Positions 44,754 through 53,209 are shown, numbered from the stretch's first letter. The stretch: DNA of 64,000 nt from Alphaproteobacteria bacterium (GCA_030431825.1 JAUIIJ010000012.1:39170-103169); one strand, 5' to 3'. Notes: a model not told the origin generated them from the letters alone. A program made the numbers and translations.

Positions 44754-46727
44754 TCATTCCGCAGCGACCTTCTGCGGCACCACCGGAACGACCCTGGCAT
44801 CGCGTATCTCGAGCGTCGCCCTGATGCTGCCCTTGCGTCCGTCCTCGTAGGTCACTTCGGTCTCCGTGCTGACCTGTGGAGACCCGTCATAGAGCGCCGC
44901 CACGATATCCGCGTATTTTTCCTCGACAATGCGGCGGCGCACCTTGCGGGTGCGCGTCAGTTCGCCATCGTCGGCATCCAGTTCCTTGTGCAGCACCACG
45001 AACCGGTGCACCTGGCACCCCGACAGCATCGGATCCTCGGCCACCGACCGGTTCACCTCTTCCACATGGCTCTGGATCGTATCCATCACCTGCGGATGCG
45101 CCGCGAGTTCCTGGTAGGACGCGTAGGCGACATTGTTGCGTTCGGCCCAGTTGCCCACCGCCGTCAGGTCGATATTGATGAAGGCCGTGCACTGGTCGCG
45201 CCCGTTGCCGAACACCACCGCTTCCAACACGTTCGGATAGAACTTGAGCTTGTTTTCCACGTATTTCGGCGCGAACAGACTGCCATCGGCCATCTTGCCC
45301 ACATCCTTGGCACGGTCGATGATGCGCAGATGCCCGGTCTCCTCTTCGATGAAACCGGCATCACCCGTCGCAACCCAGCCTTCCGGATCCTTGGTGTCCG
45401 CGGTGCTTTCGGCATTCTTGTAATATTCCACGAAAACGCCGGGGCTGCGATAGAACACCTCACCGCTGTCGGCGATCCTGATCTCGACCCCCGGGCATGG
45501 AACTCCCACCGTGTCGGACCGCACTTCACCATCGGGCTGCGCCGTGATGAAGACCGTCGCTTCGGTCTGCCCGTAAAGCTGTTTCAGGTTGATGCCCAGG
45601 CTACGGTAGAAATCGAAAATCTCGGGACCGATCGCCTCGCCGGCGGTATAACCGACCCGCACCCGCGAAAAGCCGAGCGTGTTTTTCAACGGACCATAGA
45701 CCAGCATGTCACCGATGCGGTACTTGAGCCTGTCCGCCGCGCTGACCGGCCTGCCATCCAGTATCGCCGGACCGACCTTGCGCGCATGTGCCATGTAGTG
45801 ATCGAACATCTTGCGCTTCACCGCGCCGGCATCTTCCATCCGGATCATCACGTTGGTCAGCTGTGTCTCGAACACCCGTGGCGGTGCAAAGTAATAGGTC
45901 GGACCGATCTCGCGCAGGTCGGTCATCATCGTGTCCGCGCTTTCCGGGCAATTCACGCAGAAACCGCACCAATAGGCCTGACCGATGGAAAAGATGAAAT
46001 CGCCAACCCATGCCATCGGCAGATAGGCGAGAATTTCGTCATCCTGCCGCAGCTTGTCGAAATCCGACGACGCTTTCGCCGTCTCGATGACATTGCGGTT
46101 GGACAGGACCACGCCCTTGGGCTTGCCCGTCGTGCCCGAAGTATAGAGCATCACGCAGGTTGTGTCGTAATCGGGCTTCTCGCGCCGGCGCTCGAGTTCG
46201 CCCGACAGCTCATCGCGCGCGGCGCGGCCCTGGTCCTGAACATGGGAATACTGGTGCAGGTGCGTGTGGTCATATTTGCGCATTCCACGCGGATCCAGAT
46301 AGATCATGTGCTCGAACTGGTGCAGTTGCTCCTGCACCTCGATCACCTTGTCGACCTGCTCCTGGTCCCCGACGATCACGAAACGCGCGCCGCAATGCCC
46401 GAGTACATAGGCCATCTCTTCGGCGTTGGCGTCCTGATAGAGCGGCACAGGAATCGCACCCACCATCTGCGCCGCAACCATCGACCAATAGAGATAGGGT
46501 CGGTTGCGTCCGATGATGGCGATGAAATCGCCCTCGTTCACGCCCATGTTGATCAACCCGAGCGCAAGCGCCTCGATTTCCGCGGCGGTCTCTGCCCAGG
46601 TCCAGCTTTGCCAGATGCCGAATTCCTTTTCCCGATATGCGGGACGTGAACCGTATTCGGTTGCATTGCGATGAAGCAGCGCCGGGACGGATTGCAATCC
46701 TCCGGCGCCTGTCAGCGACTGAGCCAA
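44754..46727 (-). CDS. Long-chain acyl-CoA synthetase-type AMP-dependent ligase
   Basis: 657 residues. The start is TTG at 46727: GGGAGG sits eight bases upstream and no ATG or GTG is nearby in frame. ANL motifs: YTSGTTGKPKGVVLSNRN (AMP/phosphate loop, about 193-210), YGQTEATVF (adenylate site, about 397), GWVATGDAGFIEEE and IIDRAKDVGKMADGSLFAPKYVEN (hinge and C-domain). It forms acyl-CoA from a fatty or aryl acid, ATP and CoA. It leads the minus-strand transporter cluster. Together with the PaaK-like ligase at the other end it suggests uptake and CoA-trapping of an organic acid. Confidence 0.92.
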   Translation of the reverse strand: MAQSLTGAGGLQSVPALLHRNATEYGSRPAYREKEFGIWQSWTWAETAAEIEALALGLINMGVNEGDFIAIIGRNRPYLYWSMVAAQMVGAIPVPLYQDANAEEMAYVLGHCGARFVIVGDQEQVDKVIEVQEQLHQFEHMIYLDPRGMRKYDHTHLHQYSHVQDQGRAARDELSGELERRREKPDYDTTCVMLYTSGTTGKPKGVVLSNRNVIETAKASSDFDKLRQDDEILAYLPMAWVGDFIFSIGQAYWCGFCVNCPESADTMMTDLREIGPTYYFAPPRVFETQLTNVMIRMEDAGAVKRKMFDHYMAHARKVGPAILDGRPVSAADRLKYRIGDMLVYGPLKNTLGFSRVRVGYTAGEAIGPEIFDFYRSLGINLKQLYGQTEATVFITAQPDGEVRSDTVGVPCPGVEIRIADSGEVFYRSPGVFVEYYKNAESTADTKDPEGWVATGDAGFIEEETGHLRIIDRAKDVGKMADGSLFAPKYVENKLKFYPNVLEAVVFGNGRDQCTAFINIDLTAVGNWAERNNVAYASYQELAAHPQVMDTIQSHVEEVNRSVAEDPMLSGCQVHRFVVLHKELDADDGELTRTRKVRRRIVEEKYADIVAALYDGSPQVSTETEVTYEDGRKGSIRATLEIRDARVVPVVPQKVAAE

Positions 46728-46835
46728 GTCTTATTCCTCCCACGACCGGCTGTCTGGCCGGCCCCTGATTGTTTTTTTCTTGCGACCTCGTCGCTTGCAA
46801 TCTGACGCGACACTCGTCGGCAAGTTTTTCCTGAT

Positions 46836-46848
46836 GATTTCGCAAATC
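46836..46848. promoter_or_regulatory. Palindromic operator candidate between ligase and sensor kinase genes
   Basis: GATTT-CGC-AAATC is a perfect 5-base-arm dyad in the 251-bp gap between the divergent ligase and histidine kinase genes, 109 bases from the ligase TTG. It may bind a regulator of the transport cluster. Only this one copy was seen. Confidence 0.3.
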
Positions 46849-46978
46849 TTTCGAATTGTAACAGGCCGCGATCGGCTGCAAGACGCCTTGGACTGGGCCG
46901 GACAGCATGGTTAAATGATCCGGCCCAGCCGCAAAGGAGACCAAGGCCATCCCCGCCCCTGCCGACCAGACAAAGGCG

Positions 46979-48850
46979 ATGACGACCGTCGGGCTGAACC
47001 TGATCGCCCAGGCCCTTTCGATCTATGACAGCGACCTGCGTCTCGCAGTCTGCAACAACCGGTTCCAGGAAATGTTCGATCTGCCCGATCATCTGGTTCG
47101 GACAGGTGCCCGTTTTGACGACACCATCCGACATATGGCGAGCAAGGGCGAATACGGCACCGACGAGGATGTCGAAACCGCGGTGCGCCAGCGGGTTGAG
47201 CAGGCGCGGGCCTTTGAACCGCATTATGTCGAACGTGTGCGGCCCAACGGCCAGACCATATCGATCGAAGGTTCACCGCTGCCTCAGGGGGGATGGGTCA
47301 CGGTCTACACCGATATTTCCCGCGCCAAGCGGTCCGAAGCGTTGTTGCGCGCCCGTTCCGAAGAGTTGAGCGACCAGGTGCTGACCCATGCCGAAGACCT
47401 CGCCGCGACCAACCGCGAACTGGCTGCGACCATTACGGCGCTGGAAGAAGCGAAACGCCAGTTGACAGAGATCGAAGCGCGAACGCGGCTCACCACCGAA
47501 ATGATGCCCGCCCATATCGCGCATGTGGATCACCGGGGGCTCTACACCTATTCCAATCGCCGCCTGTCCAGCGTCATGCCCGGCCGCCCCCAGGACATCG
47601 TCGGGATGCACATTGGCGACGCCTTGGGCGCATCGGCCTTCGAACGGATCGCACCACATCTGACCGCCGCCTATGCCGGGGAAAGCCCGGTGTTCGAATT
47701 TACCGAGAACCACAGCGCCCGGCGTATCCGCGTGGCCTTTACCCCGGATGGCACCGGCGGGGTCTATATCCTGTCGATGGATGTCACCGGCGAGACCCAG
47801 GCGCGGGTTGCGCTGCAGCAATCGCACAGGCGTGCCCTCGCCGCGCAGATGACCCGCGGGCTTGCCCATGACTTTTCCAATCTGCTGACAATCATCCTTG
47901 GAATGCAGTCCAGGCTCGCCCGGATGACACTGCCCCCCGACGCCAGCGACCTCGTGTCCGCAACCCAGTCGGCGGCGCGACGCGGCGGACGACTTCTCAA
48001 CCGGCTTGCCGACATGACCAGCGGGCGAACCCTGCGCCCCAAGGCGACCGACATGCATGTGCTGCTCTCTGATCTCAAGCTTCTGGCGACCCCGAGCATG
48101 CCACAGGCCATGGGCCTGACCGTCCTTGACCACATGCCCGATGAACTGCTGTTGCTGGATGCCGGTCTGTTGCAGGATTCGCTGCTCAACCTCATCCTGA
48201 ACGCACGGGATGCCTGCGGCGCCGCCGGCCAGATCACCATCAGCGCCCATTGCATCGACCAGACCTGGATCGAAATCATGGTATCCGATACCGGCCCCGG
48301 CTTTTCGCCTGATGCGCTGGACAAGGCGCTGGACCCGTTCTTCACGACCAAGGGCGGCGAAGGCAGCGGTCTTGGCCTGCCCATGGTCTATGACATGACC
48401 AAACTGGCGGGAGGCGATCTGCAACTTGGCAACACCATCACGGGGGCCAGCGTCACATTGCGTCTGCCCTATCGCGCCGCCCCGACGACCAGCGGCGGGC
48501 TGACCCTTCTGGTCGAGGACAGCGAGGCGCTGCGCGCCACCTTTCGCGACATGCTGATCGACCTCGGACATGCGGTGATCGAGGCCACCTCGGTTGACGA
48601 AGCCGCGGCGCTGATTGCCGATGTTGAAGACATTTCGCTGGTCCTGTCCGACATCAACCTGCGCGGAAGCGGCACGGGGCTTGATCTGGTCGACCGGCTG
48701 GACAGCGGCAAGCTGCCCTGTGTCCTGATGACCTCGCTCCCTGCAGACGATCCTTTGCATGTGGCGGCACTCGCGGTCGCACCGGTCCTGCACAAACCGT
48801 TTTCCGCCGCCCAGCTCGCGGCACTGATCAAGCCGGAGGCTGCCGCATGA
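46979..48850 (+). CDS. PAS-containing hybrid sensor histidine kinase/response regulator
   Basis: 623 residues. Two PAS-type domains (about 5-115 and 165-275) joined by a coiled coil (118-165, RSEELSDQVL...ELAATITALEEAK). HisKA begins near 285 with the phospho-acceptor in LAHDFSNLLT (His297). HATPase: LLNLILNARDAC (N box), SDTGPGF, and GEGSGLGLPMV. A C-terminal receiver (503-620) carries Asp558 in LSDINLRG and a KPFS lysine. No membrane helix is visible, so the ligand is cytosolic. The ATG at 46979 has AAAGG too close; an alternative ATC at 46949 has a well-spaced AAAGGAGA, so the true start is unsettled. It overlaps the regulator gene by 4 bases. Confidence 0.9.
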   Translation: MTTVGLNLIAQALSIYDSDLRLAVCNNRFQEMFDLPDHLVRTGARFDDTIRHMASKGEYGTDEDVETAVRQRVEQARAFEPHYVERVRPNGQTISIEGSPLPQGGWVTVYTDISRAKRSEALLRARSEELSDQVLTHAEDLAATNRELAATITALEEAKRQLTEIEARTRLTTEMMPAHIAHVDHRGLYTYSNRRLSSVMPGRPQDIVGMHIGDALGASAFERIAPHLTAAYAGESPVFEFTENHSARRIRVAFTPDGTGGVYILSMDVTGETQARVALQQSHRRALAAQMTRGLAHDFSNLLTIILGMQSRLARMTLPPDASDLVSATQSAARRGGRLLNRLADMTSGRTLRPKATDMHVLLSDLKLLATPSMPQAMGLTVLDHMPDELLLLDAGLLQDSLLNLILNARDACGAAGQITISAHCIDQTWIEIMVSDTGPGFSPDALDKALDPFFTTKGGEGSGLGLPMVYDMTKLAGGDLQLGNTITGASVTLRLPYRAAPTTSGGLTLLVEDSEALRATFRDMLIDLGHAVIEATSVDEAAALIADVEDISLVLSDINLRGSGTGLDLVDRLDSGKLPCVLMTSLPADDPLHVAALAVAPVLHKPFSAAQLAALIKPEAAA

Positions 48851-49548
48851 GCGAACCCTTTGTCACGATACTCGATGACGAACCCGAGATCCGGCGGATG
48901 CTGGGCGAGGTCCTGAGCGAGGCGGGTTTTCGCACCCAGAGCTTTGCGCGCGCCCGGGAATTCGAGGCATCGCTGAAACATGCCACTCCGGATGTCTGCC
49001 TTGTCGATCTGTCGCTGCCGGATACCGACGGGCTGGCCCTTGTGCATCGGCTGGCGCTGGAACAGGGCGCATCGGTGATCATCATTTCCGGCCGCGCCCA
49101 GGTGCAGGACCGCGTTGCGGGGCTTGAACTGGGGGCCGACGACTATATCACCAAACCGTTCGACCCCGCCGAGGTCGTCGCGCGCATCCGCGCCCGCCTG
49201 CGCAGCAACCGCGTCACGCCCCCGACGGGAAACACCGCGCATTTCAACGGATGGATCGCGCATTTCGAACGTTACACGCTGGAAGACTCGGCGGGCCGGG
49301 AAACCACGTTTTCCCACGCCGAGGCCGAGGTTTTGCGCCTGTTTCTGGACAGCCCCAAACGCCTGATCAGCCGCGCGCAGATGCAGGAGAGTCTCGGCGG
49401 TGCCGCGGGCGAGAGTTTTGACCGCGCGATGGATGTGCGCATCTCGCGGCTGCGCACAAAGCTTGGCGAAGATCCCAAGAACCCCCGCCTGATCAAGACG
49501 ATCTACGGTGCCGGCTACATATTTCTGGGCGACGTCACCTGGAGTTGA
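48847..49548 (+). CDS. OmpR/PhoB-family response regulator
   Basis: 233 residues. Receiver domain 5-120: DDEPEIR acidic pair, phospho-acceptor in CLVDLSLPDTDG (about residue 55), ISGR and TKPFDP. Winged-helix domain about 130-225, with SHAEAEVLRLFLDSP and RAMDVRISRLRTKLGEDP (recognition helix). The ATG at 48847 overlaps the kinase stop in ATGA, so kinase and regulator form a coupled pair. The adjacent ligase/liv-type cluster, divergent from them, is the obvious candidate target. Confidence 0.92.
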   Translation: MSEPFVTILDDEPEIRRMLGEVLSEAGFRTQSFARAREFEASLKHATPDVCLVDLSLPDTDGLALVHRLALEQGASVIIISGRAQVQDRVAGLELGADDYITKPFDPAEVVARIRARLRSNRVTPPTGNTAHFNGWIAHFERYTLEDSAGRETTFSHAEAEVLRLFLDSPKRLISRAQMQESLGGAAGESFDRAMDVRISRLRTKLGEDPKNPRLIKTIYGAGYIFLGDVTWS

Positions 49549-49602
49549 AACACCGGGATTTTGGCTCTTGCCGGGCAGGATCCGGCATCCTAAGATCTGT
49601 GC

Positions 49603-49830
49603 ATGGCCATCTGTCTGCTCTATCGCCAAACACCCCGCCGCGCGCCGCGGTTCTATCGCGTCGAGATCGCGATGAACCTGTTTGGCGAAGTATCGGTATT
49701 GCGGGAATGGGGCGTGGCGAGGGGGCGTGGACACGGGGTCATCAATGTCTTTGGCAATCTGCGCGATGCTTCGATCGCAGCCGACAGATACCGCAATCGC
49801 GCCATTGATCGGGGATATGCGCGCGCCTGA
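49603..49830 (+). CDS. Small WGR-domain protein
   Basis: 75 residues, essentially only a WGR domain: LLYRQTPRRAPRFYRVEIAMN, shown here by FYRVEI, then LREWG (the W-G core, about 33-37), GRGHGV and a DRYRNRAIDRGY end. WGR domains bind nucleic acid in PARP-type proteins and occur alone in many alphaproteobacteria. No RBS is obvious (CTGTGC before the ATG). Function unknown. It stands alone, convergent with the Lrp-type gene. Confidence 0.75.
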   Translation: MAICLLYRQTPRRAPRFYRVEIAMNLFGEVSVLREWGVARGRGHGVINVFGNLRDASIAADRYRNRAIDRGYARA

Positions 49831-49863
49831 CCGCATCGGCCTCTCACCATAGAGACCCTTACA

Positions 49864-50322
49864 TCACACCGGCAGCGCGGTCGTCTTGAAAACCGTGCGC
49901 AGGGCAAAGCTGCTTTGCATCTGTACCACGCCCGGCAATCGCGCGAGAAACTGGCGATGGATACGCGCGAAATCCTCGGTATTCTCGGCCACGACCTTGA
50001 GCAGGTAATCCGCCGATCCCGCCATCAGGTGACATTCAAGCACATCCGGAATGCGCGACACCGCCTTTTCAAAGGCGTCGAGCACCTCATCGGCCTGTCC
50101 CTGCAACGTGATCTCGACAAAAACGGTGGTGCCCACGCCCATCTTGCGCGCGTCCAGCAGCGCCACATAGTCGCGGATATAGCCATCTGCATCCAGGCGC
50201 TGCACCCGGCGATGGCAGGCGGAAGGCGACAAATTGACCTTGTCCGACAGGTCCGAATTGGAAATCCGGCCCGATGTCTGTAGAACAGCGAGAATGCGCC
50301 GGTCGAGCGCGTCTAGCCCCAT
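49864..50322 (-). CDS. Lrp/AsnC-family transcriptional regulator
   Basis: 152 residues. N-terminal HTH (about 4-55: LDRRILAVLQTSGRISNSDLSD and LSPSACHRRVQRLDADGYI) and C-terminal RAM effector domain (about 65-145; VFVEITLQGQ, HLMAGSADYLLKVV). Divergently transcribed from ald; in many Rhodobacterales such a regulator controls ald in response to alanine. A tandem repeat in the shared gap (50341-50381) is a good candidate binding site. The next gene downstream is convergent. Confidence 0.92.
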   Translation of the reverse strand: MGLDALDRRILAVLQTSGRISNSDLSDKVNLSPSACHRRVQRLDADGYIRDYVALLDARKMGVGTTVFVEITLQGQADEVLDAFEKAVSRIPDVLECHLMAGSADYLLKVVAENTEDFARIHRQFLARLPGVVQMQSSFALRTVFKTTALPV

Positions 50323-50340
50323 TCGCGCAACTCCTTTGCG

Positions 50341-50381
50341 TTATTCGACGAAATTCCGCAAGATTATTCGATTTTTCCGCA
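50341..50381. promoter_or_regulatory. Tandem repeat operator candidate in the Lrp-ald gap
   Basis: TTATTCGACGAAATTCCGCA (50341-50360) is followed by TTATTCGATTTTTCCGCA (50364-50381), an imperfect direct repeat with a 23-bp period, about two helical turns. Lrp/AsnC octamers typically bind several phased sites. The position between the divergent genes fits control of both. Confidence 0.5.
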
Positions 50382-50463
50382 GCCCGCCAGTAACAAAATC
50401 ACGAACCTTGCGGCCACATCGTTCAATACTCGCTTCATACCGAAACTCTAAACAGGATTTGTC

Positions 50464-51579
50464 ATGAAGCTTGGCTGCCCAAAGGAAATCAAACCCCAGG
50501 AATTTCGCGTCGGGATCACCCCGAACGCTGCCCAGGAAGCCATCTCACACGGGCACGAGGTTCTGATTGAAACGCAAGCCGGTATCGGTGCCGGGTTTGA
50601 CGACGCGGCCTATGCCGCCGTGGGTGCCACAATCGCAGGGACCGCAGCGGAGGTGTTCGACCAGGCCGAGATGATCGTCAAGGTCAAGGAACCGCAAGCC
50701 GTCGAACGCAAGATGCTGCGCGAGGGTCAGGTGTTGTTCACCTACCTGCACCTTGCCCCCGATCCGGAGCAAACCCGCGACCTGCTCGACAGCGGATGTA
50801 CCGCCATTGCCTATGAAACGGTGACCGACCGTCAGGGCGGGCTACCCCTGCTGGCCCCCATGTCAGAGGTTGCAGGCCGCCTTGCGCCGCAGGTCGGGGC
50901 ATGGACGCTGCAAAAGGCAAATGGCGGGCGCGGCGTGTTGATGGGGGGCGTGCCCGGTGTCGGGCCAGCGCGCATCATCGTGATCGGCGGCGGCGTGGTC
51001 GGAACCCATGCGGCGCGCGTCGCGGCGGGGATGGGCGCGGATGTCACTGTGCTCGACCGGTCGTTGCCACGGCTGCGATATCTCGACGATGTGTTCGGCG
51101 ACGTGTTCAAGACCGGGTATTCAACGGCGGGTCTGATGGATGAGCTGCTGCCGCAGGCGGACATGGTGATCGGTGCCGTGCTGATTCCCGGCGCAGCGGC
51201 CCCCAAGCTGGTGACACGCGCCCAGTTGGGCAGCATGAAACCCGGTGCCGCGCTGGTCGACGTGGCCATCGATCAGGGCGGATGCTTTGAAACCTCGAGG
51301 GCAACCACCCACAGCGATCCGATCTATGAAGTTGACGGCGTGATGCACTATTGCGTCGCCAACATGCCGGGCGCCGTGGCCAGAACATCGACCATCGCGC
51401 TGGGAAATGCGACGCTGCCATTCATGCTGGCGCTCGCGGACAAGGGCTGGAAACAGGCCTGTGCCGATGACCCCCACTTGCTGGCGGGTCTGAATGTGCA
51501 CGCGGGTCAGCTCACCTATGCCGCCGTGGGCGAGGCGCTCGGAATTCCGGTCTGCCCTCCGGAACAGGCAATCGCGTAA
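50464..51579 (+). CDS. ald: Alanine dehydrogenase
   Basis: 371 residues, standard length. It reversibly deaminates L-alanine to pyruvate and ammonia with NAD. KLGCPKEIKPQEFRVGITP (residues 2-20) contains the pyruvate-binding Arg, and MVIKVKEPQA-like KVKEPQ the Lys (about 75). The catalytic His lies in FTYLHLAPD (about 96), the NAD-binding loop in IIVIGGGVVGTHAARVAAGMG (seen as GGGVVGTHAA, about 176-185), and MKPGAALVDVAIDQGG completes the signature. AAACAGGATTTGTC precedes the ATG. Expression is expected to respond to alanine through the divergent Lrp-type regulator. Confidence 0.96.
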   Translation: MKLGCPKEIKPQEFRVGITPNAAQEAISHGHEVLIETQAGIGAGFDDAAYAAVGATIAGTAAEVFDQAEMIVKVKEPQAVERKMLREGQVLFTYLHLAPDPEQTRDLLDSGCTAIAYETVTDRQGGLPLLAPMSEVAGRLAPQVGAWTLQKANGGRGVLMGGVPGVGPARIIVIGGGVVGTHAARVAAGMGADVTVLDRSLPRLRYLDDVFGDVFKTGYSTAGLMDELLPQADMVIGAVLIPGAAAPKLVTRAQLGSMKPGAALVDVAIDQGGCFETSRATTHSDPIYEVDGVMHYCVANMPGAVARTSTIALGNATLPFMLALADKGWKQACADDPHLLAGLNVHAGQLTYAAVGEALGIPVCPPEQAIA

Positions 51580-51710
51580 AAGCCACGGCAAAGCGCGGGG
51601 CATGACACGACACCGTCCCGCGCACATCCTACCACACCCACGCTGCGGCCCTGCGCCGACGCGGGCCATCTGTGCATGTCAAAATCGTGCGTATCAAAAG
51701 TGGGAAAGGT

Positions 51711-51787
51711 TGGTAGCGTGAGGCGGACTTGAACCGCCGACCCCAGCATTATGAGTGCTGTGCTCTAACCAGCTGAGCTATCACGCC
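51711..51787 (-). tRNA. tRNA-Met (CAT), elongator type
   Basis: The minus strand from 51787 folds as a full cloverleaf: acceptor GGCGTGA paired with TCACGCT, D-arm AGCTCAGCTGGTTAGAGC, anticodon stem CAGCA/TGCTG with loop CTCATAA (anticodon CAT, at 51751-51753), T-arm GGCGGTTCAAGTCCGCC, discriminator A and encoded CCA. The base pair G1-U72 region and lack of three GC pairs in the anticodon stem argue against initiator tRNA. The anticodon region resembles elongator Met more than the CAT-decoding Ile tRNA. Confidence 0.93.
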
Positions 51788-51876
51788 GAACCTTGGGGGG
51801 CCAATTAGCGAGGACCGGGGCCGGTGTCAATCAGCAGAAATGACATCCGGCCAGATCTTTGTGGTTCCGCGGGGAA

Positions 51877-52683
51877 TCAGGCCTCTTTCTTGATTTCAAC
51901 CGTGTGCGGATAGGGAATCGAGATGCCCTGGGCGTCGAATGCTTCCTTGACGTTGCGGGTCATCTGGAACTTGAGGTCCCAGTAATCCGCCGCTTTGCAC
52001 CAGATGCGCGTTGTCAGATCAACCGAACTGTCGCCCAGATTCGTCACCCGCACCCAAGGCTCAGGGTCTTTCAGAACGCGGTTGTCGGCATTCACCTGAT
52101 CAAGAATGACCTGCATCGCCTTGCCGGCATCGTCGTCATAGTCGATGCCAAAAACCAGATCGACGCGACGGGTGTCGTGGTGGGAATAGTTCTGGATGAT
52201 CGCCCCCCATGCCTGCCCGTTCGGAATGATGATCTGCACATTGTCGGGGGTCGCCAGTTCGGTGAAGAACAGGTTGAGATCGACGACCGTGCCCGAGGTG
52301 CCCGCGACATCGACATATTGGCCGAGCTTGTAGGGCCGAAACAGGATCAGCATGAACCCCGCTGCGAGATCCGAGAGCGTCCCCTGCAAGGCAAGCCCTA
52401 TGGCCAGGGTTGCAGCGCCCAGCATTGCCACGAGGCTGGTCGCCTCGATGCCGAAGATGCCCAGAACCGCGACCAGCACGATGAGCAGAACGATCCAGCG
52501 CACCATGCTGGCGGCGAAATTGCCCAGCGTCTTGTCGATCCGCGGATGCCGGTTCACCCGCTTGCGTACAAAGCTCGAAAGGGCGCCGGCAAATATCCAG
52601 CCAATAATCAGAACGACCAGCGCCTTGGCCGCATTCAGAACAAGCGGCCCGAAGCCACCCAGTTGTTCCATCAACTGTTCCAT
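51877..52683 (-). CDS. Small-conductance mechanosensitive channel (MscS family)
   Basis: 268 residues. Three N-terminal membrane helices (about 15-110); the pore helix region shows AAKALVVLIIGWIFAGALSSF then LGAATLAIGLALQGTLSDLAAGF, here seen as GAATLAIGLALQG (about 89-101) with the small-residue packing of TM3. Beta domain at about 125-170 (DVAGTSGTVVDLNLF, then IIPNGQAWG) and an alpha/beta cap. It opens under membrane tension and releases solutes on hypo-osmotic shock. AAGGCGA precedes the ATG. It lies 94 bases downstream of mscL on the same strand with a terminator between them. Confidence 0.92.
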   Translation of the reverse strand: MEQLMEQLGGFGPLVLNAAKALVVLIIGWIFAGALSSFVRKRVNRHPRIDKTLGNFAASMVRWIVLLIVLVAVLGIFGIEATSLVAMLGAATLAIGLALQGTLSDLAAGFMLILFRPYKLGQYVDVAGTSGTVVDLNLFFTELATPDNVQIIIPNGQAWGAIIQNYSHHDTRRVDLVFGIDYDDDAGKAMQVILDQVNADNRVLKDPEPWVRVTNLGDSSVDLTTRIWCKAADYWDLKFQMTRNVKEAFDAQGISIPYPHTVEIKKEA

Positions 52684-52721
52684 TAATTTCGCCTTTTGTT
52701 GTCCTGTTTGATATTGCCCCG

Positions 52722-52757
52722 GTTAAAGAAAAGGGCCTGCCATAGGCAAGCCCTTTC
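52722..52757 (-). terminator. Terminator after mscL
   Basis: Read on the minus strand, AAAGGGCTTGCC pairs with GGCAGGCCCTTT (one G-U pair) around a TAT loop, then TCTTTAA follows. It lies 20 bases after the mscL stop and separates it from mscS. Confidence 0.75.
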
Positions 52758-52777
52758 CATTCGCGCGAGTGGTATTT

Positions 52778-53209
52778 TTATTGTTTTTTGAGGGTGTCGC
52801 GAATTTCGGTCAGCAAGTCGATCTCAGTCGGACCGGCAGGTTCTGCGGGGGCCTCTTCTTCAGGCTTTTCGCCCAGGGACCTCGCGCGGTTAACCGCCTT
52901 GACCAGCAGGAAAACAACAAAGGCGATGATAAAGAAATTGATCACCGCCATGACAAAACGACCCCAGGCGAAAACCGCCGCACCGGCTTCTTCGGCTTCC
53001 GCAATCGAGGAATACTCACCATCGCCGAGCAGGATATACTGCCCCGAAAAATCGATACCACCCATGAAAAGACTAATAATCGGATTGATCAGGTCGGACA
53101 CCAATGAGCCGACAATTGCGGTAAAGGCCGCACCGATAATGATACCAACGGCCATGTCCATGACGTTGCCCTTGGCGATAAAGTCCTTGAATTCCTGAAT
53201 CACTTTCAT
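52778..53209 (-). CDS. mscL: Large-conductance mechanosensitive channel
   Basis: 143 residues. N-terminal amphipathic segment [20 protein letters not shown] with the glycine-rich pore helix following ([21 protein letters not shown], seen as [14 protein letters not shown], about 22-35), a periplasmic loop ([11 protein letters not shown]), TM2 ([19 protein letters not shown], about 84-102) and an acidic/coil C-terminus. It acts as a pentameric high-threshold emergency release valve. GGGGAAATG gives the ribosome binding site. With the neighbouring MscS it makes a two-channel osmotic-shock locus. Confidence 0.95.
   Translation of the reverse strand: MKVIQEFKDFIAKGNVMDMAVGIIIGAAFTAIVGSLVSDLINPIISLFMGGIDFSGQYILLGDGEYSSIAEAEEAGAAVFAWGRFVMAVINFFIIAFVVFLLVKAVNRARSLGEKPEEEAPAEPAGPTEIDLLTEIRDTLKKQ

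Noticed and set aside
43809..46649. Very long open frame (946 codons) on the plus strand opposite livG and the acyl-CoA synthetase
   Set aside because: It is the antisense shadow of two well-supported genes in GC-rich DNA. The translated product is rich in His, Arg and Gln with no domain, and no ribosome binding site starts it.
51711..51787. tRNA-Ile with modified CAT anticodon, or initiator tRNA-Met
   Set aside because: The anticodon arm resembles elongator tRNA-Met, and the anticodon stem lacks the three G-C pairs of initiators. The Ile alternative is not fully excluded.
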